A stretch of DNA of 64,000 nt from Trifolium pratense (taxonomy: Eukaryota > Streptophyta > Magnoliopsida > Fabales > Fabaceae), in NCBI RefSeq assembly GCF_020283565.1, contig NC_060060.1, positions 4,216,001 through 4,280,000 on the forward strand. The letters run 5' to 3'. Each line of letters starts with the position of its first letter. Positions within the stretch are counted from its first letter, which is position 1. Of this stretch, positions 24,786-35,400 are shown in pieces. The position numbers were made by a program, and so were the translations under genes. The notes below the pieces were generated by a model that made no database searches, was not told where the DNA came from, and saw nothing but the letters and a program-made list of their open reading frames with translations.

Positions 24786-25767
24786 CGGATAAATTACTAG
24801 TTGATAAAAAAATAATAAATAATTGATAAACTAATTTATGGCGGATAAATTTACAGTGGATAGTATATAAATTAGCTAATTAAATTTATAGTGTTTGATA
24901 AAATTAGCGGTTAAATACAATTATAAATTTAAAATATATAAAAAAGATGATTTTTTTTTCCAATTAAGATAATAGTAGTAAAATTGAGAGAGAAAAAAAC
25001 AATGCTTTAAACTATAGGATAGTAAATACTCCCACAGTTCCTTATTATATGAAAAAATCACTGTTTATATTCATGAAATAATTTACGTATATATATGGTC
25101 TATAGTATAGATTCAATGCATTAATGATAAGTGCGATTTATGGTATAAAAAAATAAGCATTCATAGTATCATATTCACATAAATAACTCAGTGCAATATT
25201 AAAACTACTCAACAATTAATACTCACAACACAAATAAATTTGGAGTATGATTTTAAGTATAAAGGTGTGTTTGTTTGAATCCACACTCACAACACAAATA
25301 AATTAGGAAAGAATTGACAAGTAGGCAAAGATATTGAGATTATTTGTGCAAAAAAATATTATTGGGATTAGACTTTGTTATCCATTATCCAATTAACGCA
25401 ATCTCTTAATCAATTACATATTTTTCAAGATTTCAATTATGCGTTCATCTATCGCTCACATACATTTCCGTGTCCGGAGCATGACGATATTTTCGTTTAT
25501 ACCTATTAACCTTGATGTCTCGAGCGCTTAATCAATATAACAGTGTTACGATCAAATAGTATTGTGGCTATGAAATTAACATTATGTCTAACTATTAAGT
25601 TCCATAGATGAAATTATTCCACGTCTCTTAGATAATAAAAGGATCTGGCTCCTTCTAAATCAAAAGACCAGTTTGAAAGTTTTACGTCGATAAAACATTA
25701 AGCATATAAATAAATCATCAACATAACAAAATAAATACCGGGGTTGAGAGTTTACAAGATAGTTAAG

Positions 25768-26573
25768 CGCTCGTTTGGTTCCACGTTTTATGGTTTTAAA
25801 CGCGAGTTCCCAGACCCAAACGTGATTCCAACCCTTTTGTTTGATGTTTGGATGATTGCAAAATCAAATTTCTCAATCGTGATTCTAACATTAAACGCGA
25901 GTCCACTTAAAGCTACAAATTGGAGCTTCTGCGTTAGATCAAAATTAATTTCAAGATTTTTATTTCTAGTGTCAGATATAGTTACCTAATTACCCTTAAG
26001 TTCTTCATCAGATCTGCTCTTACAAAACCAGTTCTAACTCTTGAAGATGAAATAGAGAAAAGAGAGTAAAACGTACTAAAGAAAATGATTTGCTTCTTGT
26101 TCTTCCGTTCAAGTGGAGTGTGTTTCTTATTTGCTGTGAGTGAACAATAGCTTTCTCAAGGATAGAAACGACGACAAATAATAATGGGTTAAAGGATTTT
26201 TTTTTTTACTAAAAGGATGGTTAAAGGATATAGGCCCAATCTTCTCTAACAAATAAGGATTATGGCCTAATAATATATTTATTTGACAAATTTTTTTTAT
26301 AACAAAATTGTTTTTTACAGTAAAAATTATAACAATATGAATGAAATGTATAGTTATGACTGTATTATAAATATAATCATAAACCCATTTTGGTAATTAG
26401 ACACCAAAAATAATTTTGATCCAAATTATCCAAATAATATGAGATGGTAAAAATCACTTTAGATTAATGTATCCAAACATAAAACAATTTATCTTCGACT
26501 CATTTTTAACTTAAATCAATTTTATCAAACTCAATTCTTCTCACCGCAGAACCAAACACAGACTAACTAAATC
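25768..26573. mobile_element. Possible non-autonomous TIR element
   Basis: The ends CTCGTTTGGTTCC and AGAACCAAACACAG look like short inverted repeats enclosing about 800 bp of non-coding sequence. Pairing is short and no clean target duplication is identified, so this is tentative. Confidence 0.25.
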
Positions 26574-27354
26574 TAATCTCAATTGAGACAATTAGTCATA
26601 ACATTTTTTCAAAAGGATGTTGTGGGATATTATTACATTTTTTACACATAATTGTACTCTCCCAAACTCGCAATTTAGTTTCAAAGACCGGATTTTCATT
26701 TTAAAGGGTTAATCCAATGCTTTTCCCATTTAAATAAACCCTGTTAACGACTTTATTTATTGTTTTTGAGCAACCTTCAAAATTTTTGAGGCTGTAACAA
26801 ATGTTTTTTTTCCCTTCAATATAATATTAATTATTATTTTTCAATTGTATTATACGATGTGGATCATTCTATGTAATATATTTCACTTTGAAATTGTTGT
26901 GAATCCGAAGAAAATCACACCAATAATTCTTTAGTGTTGGAGCAAACGAATAAGCAACCAAACAAAAATGAGAATAAGAAATTAAACACAAAAGCTAAAA
27001 CTATGAAAAAACATGAATAAATTGTTTATCCAGTTCGGTTAAAACCAACTTACTCTAGGGGGAGAGAGAACTTTTCGTTCCACTATCAATAGAAAACTTG
27101 ATTACAATGAGATTTCACCACAAGAGTTACAAAATTTAGAGTTTTTTTCTAAATCTACATTTTTTCTGAATCTCTTCCCGTGACCAAGAGATTCAATCAA
27201 TAAGTGTTTTCGGTGTTACAATGATTATCCCAACCCTAGAGTATACCCAAAAAGATCCCCTTTTAACCCTAGATTGATGTTAATGAACAATCCTTTGCAA
27301 AACCCAATTTCTCTCTCTTCCCGGCAGCTGAGCAAAAAAGGACAGCCTGAGTTA

Positions 27355-27616
27355 GCAAGTTAAGAAGGTGTGTGTTAGCAAGTTATAACTAAAAAGTAGT
27401 TAAATACACCCTGAGGTGCATGTTGCTAATGCACACCTTCTAAAAAATAAGTGGGTGTACGTTAGCAACTCCTATAGGCATTTGCTATAATACACCTACT
27501 TAATTTTTAGAAGGTGTGTGTTAGCAAATGATAACTAAAAAGTAGTTAAATACACCTTAAGGTGTACGTTGCTAATGCACACCTTCATAAAAAATGGTGG
27601 GTGTGCATTAGCAAAT

Positions 27617-27618
<2 letters not shown>
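27355..27618. repeat. Nested fold-back repeat, two tandem units
   Basis: Two units of about 145 bp. Each has AAGGTGTGTGTTAGCAA, TAACTAAAAAGTAGTTAAAT, then ACACC..GAGGTG and GTTGCTAATGCACACCTTC. The outer parts are inverted repeats of each other (GTGTGTTAGCAA against TTGCTAATGCACACC). It abuts the (TA)n tract and lies inside the solo LTR. Confidence 0.65.

Positions 27619-27681
<63 letters not shown>
27619..27681. repeat. (TA)n microsatellite
   Basis: About 31 uninterrupted TA units bordering the nested fold-back repeat. Both strands give spurious IYIY reading frames. Confidence 0.98.
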
Positions 27682-27684
<3 letters not shown>

Positions 27685-28194
27685 CGACCTGCGTTTTTCC
27701 TGTTTCACAGTCCAATTCAAAGGCAATTCTCAACAGAAATTATGATACCTAATTACCTATAAATATGCAATGTTTAACAAGAATAATTTGCTTTCCTTAC
27801 AAAAAAGAATAATCCAAAATTTGCTTTCCTAGCAGCAGATTCTTAGCAGCGGTTACTATAATAAAAGAAAAAAATTTGTTACTCCAACATTTTTTTTAAT
27901 ATTGTAATTCTTAGCAGCGGTTACTATAATAAAAGACAGAACAAATATCTAACAACTTTTCCTAATATTCGAATTATATGAATTTTTTTTACACTTATTA
28001 AGAAAACTAAAATATGATAATTTAGAGTTTTTTTCCACCTTAAAATAAATTTCTTAAGAAGATGTAACAACGATTTCCATCGCTGATTGGTTATTGAGAA
28101 AAGTGGAAAGAAAACAAAAATGTAAAAACAATTTGCATTTAACTTTTTATAAAAATATGTAAAAATAATTTTTAAAAAATAAAAATAATCAGAG

Positions 28195-28490
28195 TGATGC
28201 TCACACCACTACACTCACTCATTCCATCGACGGGAGAAGAGGTTCAATCCATAGAGTCCCAGGAGTAAAAAGGGTGAAACCCATGAGTATTGATGTCTAG
28301 GACCAGGTGGAAGGAGCCATCTCCATATTCTCTAGTGAGCTAAGTGACTTCGTAACCTTTGCGTAATACCTGGGAAGGAAAATGAAGATGAGGGTGGGAT
28401 GTACACAGCAATCAAAGCAACCTATAATAAGCGTTGATCGTAATAGGCCTTCGATCACCAGGATAGATTGAGTAAGTAATGATATCCACT
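28195..28490. repeat. Unclassified dispersed-repeat-like segment
   Basis: GC is higher than in the surroundings. It contains a box B-like GAGGTTCAATCC, GGACCAGGTGGAAGGAG and GAGGGTGGGATGTACACAGC. The last resembles the conserved part of Au-type SINEs. There is no second copy in the window and no clear termini. Confidence 0.3.
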
Positions 28491-28552
28491 ACCTTAACTT
28501 AATTTTTTTTCTCTTATAATTTTAGATAAAAAAATTGAATTTATCAAAAATA

Positions 28553-28815
28553 TTGAGTTCAAGTGATTAATAAGTACTTCATTCGTCCCAAAATATAAGC
28601 AAGAATTGGTGAATCAAGGTGTATGTATTTGGTCCAAATTTTTAACCAAATACATCAAGTTTGTTTGACTCTTTTTTGCTTATATTTTGGGATAGGGGGA
28701 ATATTTTCTATTGTTCGAGAGAACTCGAGTATAATTCTTAAAAAGAGTAATTTTTAATCAGACTTTACTTATTTCGCAGTTAAATTCTGATTATCTAAGT
28801 TTCATTTTCTAGAAA
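28553..28815 (+). repeat. SINE-like repeat, family D, copy 3, split by a MITE
   Basis: The 5' part TTCAAGTGATTAATAAGTA stops at 28576. The rest resumes after the MITE with GTTCGAGAGAACTCGAG, CAGACTTTACTTATTTCGC and TTCTAGAAACTAAT, in the order of the copy at 13190. Confidence 0.5.
28577..28701 (+). mobile_element. Stowaway-like MITE, 125 bp
   Basis: TIRs CTTCATTCGTCCCAAAATA and the reverse of TATTTTGGGATAGGGGGAA enclose a fold-back body (GCTTATATTTTGGG type). It is flanked by TA on both sides, as for Tc1/mariner-derived Stowaway elements. It is inserted in a family D SINE. Confidence 0.7.
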
Positions 28816-28980
28816 CTAATAAAAAAAGAAAATTATCTTTTTTGGTTGTTTATTATTTAGATATTTTAATATGGCACAAAGTCCCATGACAGTGTTTAAT
28901 GTTTCCCTTATGGCTTTATCAACCTTAGGTTGATTGAATCACATGCTCTTGTAAATTACAACCACATTTTAAAGAAGAGT

Positions 28981-29137
28981 TCACATTCACACTATAAATC
29001 CACACACACCCTCCTCTCTCTCTTCTCAATTCTCAAATCCATGTTCTCTTCTCTCCACCTTTGACCACTGTCCAACAACTCACTCTCACACTCTCTACTC
29101 CAACAACACACAACACCTAAACTTTTCCAGCAAAATA

Positions 29138-29173
<36 letters not shown>

Positions 29174-29450
29174 GTTTTTGATTTCTTCAAATGTTGTTAA
29201 AATCAAAAACCGACATTGACACTTCCTTCATTACATAAAGACACTAAAAGGGTTGCATCAGATCTCTTTAAAATGTTCAGAAAAAACTCACATTACATTT
29301 AATCCAAGATCTCTTTTTTCATTGCATAGAACAACTAAACACTATAAAAATCCAATTTTTCACCAACCCTTTTAATCAAAATTCAATTTTTCATTACTAT
29401 TTCATCAAAAGACTGTGTTTTTCATTGTTGGGTTAGTTCATTTTGTTCTA
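28981..29450 (+). promoter_or_regulatory. ABCB19 core promoter and 5' leader
   Basis: A TATA box, CTATAAATC, lies at 28992-29000. It is followed by a CT-rich stretch (CCTCCTCTCTCTCTTC, about 29010-29025) typical of a plant Y patch and leader. The leader before the ATG at 29451 then holds a 33-base T run (29140-29172). The transcription start is inferred at about 29020-29030, giving a leader of roughly 420 nt unless spliced. Confidence 0.6.
29140..29172 (+). repeat. Poly-T tract (33 T) in the ABCB19 leader
   Basis: An uninterrupted run of 33 T between the TATA box and the start codon. If no intron removes it, it is transcribed into the 5' UTR as poly-U. Confidence 0.9.
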
Positions 29451-32400
29451 ATGGCTGAAGCTTCTGATGTTAAAGCTTCATTGCCTGAAGCAGAGAAGAA
29501 GAAAGAACAAAGTTTACCCTTTTATCAGCTTTTCTCATTTGCTGATAAATATGATTATTTTCTTATGATCTCTGGTAGTATTGGTGCCATTATTCATGGT
29601 TCTTCTATGCCTGTTTTTTTTCTTCTTTTTGGTCAAATGGTTAATGGTTTTGGTAAAAACCAAATGGATTTGAAGAAAATGACTGATGAAGTTTCCAAGG
29701 TACTATAACTAAATTTAATTTTATAATTTTTATTCAAAATTCTTTATAAACAATTTCATTTCAGATCTATGTCATCTAATTTTGTTCTTCTTATGATCAT
29801 CATTGCAGTATGCACTTTACTTTGTGTACCTTGGCCTTGTTGTTTGTATGTCATCTTATGCAGGTATGTTTTTTTTTTTTTCATTCCAATTTTCAATTTT
29901 TTATATATTTTTTTTTAATTTTAATTTTATTGATTTGGTCCTAACATGTGAAGAAAATTGATTAAAAGACATACATGTTGGACCATAACATTTTAGTCAT
30001 TGTATATGTGTCTTTGTTATGTGTATGTGTATATGTGTGTGTGTTTTCTAGCCACTTCACATCAAATAAACAAACAAACACACTTGTGTCATTTTCTTCC
30101 TTTCACTTGTCAATATGCCTAACATTATCTAAACAAATTATATTCTTCTCATCTCTATCATCATGTATTTACATTAATTTTTATGTATGGTACACATTTT
30201 TTGTTACAAAAATTAATAATTAAACTACTATATAGTACTATTCAACAAAATTTTAATTTTTAAATTTTTTTTTTACTAATTTACCAGAGATTGCATGTTG
30301 GATGTATACTGGAGAGAGACAAGTTAGCACCTTGAGGAAGAAGTATTTGGAAGCAGTACTTAAACAAGATGTTGGTTTCTTTGATACAGATGCTAGAACA
30401 GGAGATATAGTTTTCAGTGTCTCAACTGATACACTATTAGTCCAAGATGCTATTAGTGAGAAGGTGCTTAATTTTAATCTTTTAGGACTTACATTAATTT
30501 TGGTCATTTTTAGTTATTATTTTCCCTTTATAGGGACTAAATGCATTGACTAAAATATATATATTTTTTGAAAAGAAGTTGATAAAAATAGAGACTAAAA
30601 TTGAATATATTATTTTTTTAGGAATTGAATTTTTATAGACAATGAAAATATATTTAATAATTTTTTTAAAATTTCAACTTCTTGGTATGAAAAATAAAAA
30701 AACTAACATATAGAAACTATTTGCCTTTGGTGGTAGTTGATGGTATACATTAAAGTGGGTCCCTTTTATGATCATAGCTCAAAGTGGTGCATGTTAGCTA
30801 GTCTGTGCTTAACATGTGCCTGTGGAGGTTGCTTACATTATTAGTTTTTTTTTCTTTCTTCCTTATAGAGTTGTGTAGTATAGTACTAATATCTACGAAG
30901 CACAGACACAATCATCGGATACAACACAACACGACGACACGTGTGTTGGGCACCAGACTCACCTTTTATTTTGTTACGTAGACTAGCACATACATAGATA
31001 CCAGATACGACACTGACATGTCAACACGTGCCGGACACCAGAGACACCTTTAATCTGAAGTGTTACACTGACTAATTTTGGTTGGTTGGACTATTATTTT
31101 GTGTGTTTATAGGTTGGGAATTTCATACATTATCTATCAACTTTTCTGGCTGGACTTGTGGTTGGTTTTGTGTCAGCATGGAGATTAGCACTTCTTAGTG
31201 TTGCAGTGATTCCTGGAATTGCTTTTGCTGGCGGATTATATGCTTATACACTCACCGGACTTACATCGAAGAGTCGCGAATCATATGCAAATGCTGGCAT
31301 AATTGCTGAACAGGTTAAGATTGATTCATCCTTGAAACTTAAAAAACATCATGTGAATGAAATAACTCGTTTCTTTATATGAAAAGTAACACAAATAAAT
31401 GTACATTTTTTGAAAAATGTTTAGTGAAAAGCTTTTTATTCCTTTTTAACTTTTGAATACTATTAGCGCATGCCGATTGTTATGAATTTGTGCCATGGTT
31501 TAAGTTCAAAGAATGTTTTAACTTTAAATGATGTGTTTTAATGTGCAACACTCATAAAAGTTCATATCTTTTTTCCTTTTTGAGTAAAGCAAATAATCAA
31601 AAAGCATAATGATGATGGTTTTGTGTTGCTTTAATGCCAACTATAGCCTTTGTTTACGATTAATTAATTTAAAATAAAGTAGTGTTTACTTGAAAATTAA
31701 TGTGTTTTTGATCAAAAATTCTAATCATTTAACTTTTCTCTTGCATGAAAATCGATGTAAGATCTTATTCTTTTGCATTGATTTCCATATACGTTGGTTT
31801 GAAAAATGACGCGATAAGAACTAGTAATCTATTAATACAGGGGACTAACAAATCAATTTTCATTGTTATTTGCTATGTGTTCAGGCAATTGCTCAAGTTC
31901 GAACTGTTTACTCTTATGTCGGTGAGAGTAAGGCGCTGAATTCTTATTCTGATGCAATACAAAACACATTGAAGCTTGGATACAAGGCAGGAATGGCTAA
32001 AGGTTTAGGCCTAGGATGCACGTATGGTATAGCTTGCATGTCGTGGGCGCTAGTTTTTTGGTATGCCGGAGTTTTTATCAGGAATGGACAAACCGATGGA
32101 GGCAAGGCATTCACAGCTATTTTCTCTGCCATTGTCGGTGGAATGTGAGTGATCAATTTGATTTTATTTTTTTTTAGTTTATTATTTCAAATATAGAATA
32201 TCAATAATTTTCGATATAGTAGAAATATTTGTTTGTGACATGTTTTTTATTTGCTTCAACAGGAGTTTGGGTCAGTCGTTTTCGAACTTAGGTGCGTTTA
32301 GCAAAGGCAAAGCAGCCGGATACAAATTGATGGAAATCATCAAGCAGAAACCAACCATAGTCGAAGATCTGTTAGACGGAAAGTGCTTAGCCGAGGTTAA

Positions 32401-35400
32401 TGGCAACATTGAATTTAAAGATGTTAGTTTCAGCTATCCCTCAAGGCCGGATGTGATGATTTTTCGGAATTTCTCAATCTTTTTCCCTGCCGGTAAAACC
32501 GTTGCGGTTGTTGGTGGTAGTGGTTCTGGAAAGAGTACCGTTGTTTCCTTGATCGAAAGGTTCTATGATCCTAATGACGGTATATACAACTAAAATCAAA
32601 CTTTGTTCTTTTGGATATTTCAAAAAAAATTATTTTCGATGAACAATGAACAACTATGCTGATCTTTCGAAATGGCTAAACAGGTCAGGTTCTGCTCGAT
32701 AATGTGGACATTAAGACACTACAACTAAAATGGTTACGCGATCAAATTGGTTTGGTGAATCAAGAGCCTGCGCTATTTGCAACTACAATTCGTGAGAACA
32801 TACTGTATGGAAAACCTGATGCAACAAATGATGAAATTGAAGCCGCAACTTCTGCTGCAAATGCTCATAGCTTTATTACATTGCTTCCGAATGGCTACAA
32901 CACTCAGGTATTAAATTTTTCCAAGCATAACAATTTTTTTACCAATTTTCCTTTTTCGGCGTAAAATTGATCATTAAATACTAAATCAATGTTATCTGGT
33001 TTTCTATCAGGTTGGAGAGCGAGGAGTTCAATTATCCGGGGGACAAAAACAAAGGATTGCAATTGCGAGAGCTATGTTGAAAAATCCAAAAATCCTTCTC
33101 TTAGACGAAGCGACTAGTGCTCTCGATGCAGGATCCGAAAGCATCGTTCAAGAAGCACTAGACCGTCTCATGATTGGTAGAACTACCGTGGTCGTTGCTC
33201 ATCGTTTATCAACAATTAGAAATGTCGACTCTATTGCAGTTATTCAACAAGGAGTAGTTGTCGAGACCGGAACACATGAAGAACTTTTCGCTAAGGGAGG
33301 TACTTACGCTTCTCTAATTCGATTCCAAGAAATGGTTGGAAATAGAGACTTCTCGAACCCTTCAACTCGTAGGAATCGTTCGTCGCGGTTGAGTCATTCG
33401 CTTTCAACAAAGTCTTTAAGCTTAAGGTCAGGAAGCTTGAGGAACTTGAGCTACCAATACAGCACTGGAGCCGATGGTCGCATTGAGATGATCTCGAATG
33501 CCGAAACCGATAAGAAAAATCCTGCTCCGGATGGATATTTCTTCCGATTACTCAAAATGAATGCGCCCGAGTGGCCTTACTCGATAATGGGAGCTGTTGG
33601 ATCTATTCTTTCTGGATTCATTGGTCCAACTTTTGCTATTGTTATGAGCAATATGATCGAGGTTTTTTACTATAGAAACTATGCATCCATGGAGAAGAAA
33701 ACTAAGGAATATGTCTTCATATACATCGGTGCCGGTATTTATGCTGTTGGTGCTTACTTGATTCAACATTACTTTTTTAGTATCATGGGAGAAAATCTCA
33801 CCACAAGAGTTAGAAGAATGATGCTTGCAGGTATGTCTTATTTTCTCCACTAATTCTCTAATTTTACCTTACATTTTTGAAAATCATATAAACTAAGAAT
33901 TTTTGTTATTTTTTATAGCTATTTTGAGGAATGAAGTTGGATGGTTCGATGAGGAAGAGCACAACTCAAGTCTTGTTACAGCTCGTCTCGCTACGGATGC
34001 AGCTGATGTGAAGTCAGCCATTGCTGAGAGGATATCAGTAATTTTGCAGAACATGACATCTCTTCTCACTTCTTTCATTGTTGCTTTCATTGTTGAATGG
34101 AGGGTTTCTTTACTCATCCTTGGAACTTTCCCTCTTCTTGTTCTAGCAAATTTTGCTCAGGTAAATCTCACTCCAATATAGAATAATATCATTTGCATAA
34201 AAATTTGTTTAACCTCCCTTAGTCTAGAAATCATGCATTTGATGCGATCGTGGAATTTGAACCAACTGATCTTAAGTAACGATCACTAATGTGCTGACCG
34301 CATGAATTCGAAGAAACCCAAATGCAAGGAATCTTGATCTATTATGCAACATGACTTGTTATATCTAATCATTAACAGTCTAACTTTGGTAAATTAAAGT
34401 TAAAGCGTGAGCCGCTCGATCTTAATCTAACAGTCCAAATCAATGACTAGATGATAGTACATGAATGTAAAGAATTCAAATTCCCAAAATTGATTTTTTA
34501 TTCTATTATAATTATAATTTGCATGTGTTTGACCCTAATAGTAGTGTAGGACCACACTAGGGTAACTCTAATTTTTTTTGAAGCAAGGGTAATTCTAAAT
34601 TTTAACATTAGAGATTCTTACTTTATTACTTGTATTTGATCCCTTACCTTACAATATATAGGAACACTTTCCCTTTTACAGTGTAAGAATCTAACTTCAC
34701 AAAAAAACTGTCATTAAACGACAAAAGCTAAAACAACTAAGACCCTACCCTAGTTGAAGGATGCACGTGCTTCCTTCCAGTTCTGTTCATTAAGTGCAGT
34801 GATATAACTCATTATTTTGGAATATTTAAAGCTCATTAATTGCACTGAAAAATTTATTTATTATTCATATGGGGTATTACGTATTAGATTCCATACCTGA
34901 CCATCACCTTTGATACTAGTAGACTAGTCTTCCTACACTTTCAACATTACATATATATTATATTATATTATATATTATATAATAGTACTATAGTACTATT
35001 GGTTCTCACAATCTTTGCCAACTGTCATTAGGATATTCACTCATATACATGTATGAGCATGTGTATATTACGGATTACGGATCCGGATTGAGTGCAGTCA
35101 CAGATTGCATGCAGTCGTGCAATTTAGCAATTTGAGACCGTCCAATTGAGATAAGATGAAATAATTTTATATTTATGCTCCGTTTGGATTAGTTTATTTT
35201 TGAGCTTATGCAAATAGTTTATGTAATTTTTATGTATTATTATAAGTTTGTCAAGGTAGTTTATGATAAAATAGCTTATAAAAATACAATTTTCACTAGT
35301 GTGAACTTATAAAATAGTATAAAATCTAATTTATATTGCATAAGCTATTTGCATAAGCTCAAAAATAAGCTATTCCAAACGGGGCCTTAATTAGAATAAA

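Larger units (their letters stand above)
26895..27735 (-). mobile_element. Solo LTR (copia-like) with perfect 5-bp TSD, carrying a nested insertion
   Basis: On minus it starts TGTTGAGAATTG at 27735 and ends GGATTCACAACA at 26895. The 5-bp GAAAT flanks it on both sides (26890-26894 and 27736-27740). The body (CTAGGGTTAAAAGG, TTGATTGAATCTCTTGGTCAC, CTCTCTCCCCCTAGA, AACCGAACTGGATAAAC) matches the LTR at 44518-45521. No internal retroelement genes lie next to it, so it is a solo LTR. A fold-back repeat and a (TA)n tract sit inside. Confidence 0.8.

Noticed and set aside
29415..29450. N-terminal extension of ABCB19 upstream of the ATG
   Set aside because: It would need a GTG start. The ATG at 29451 matches the family N-terminus.
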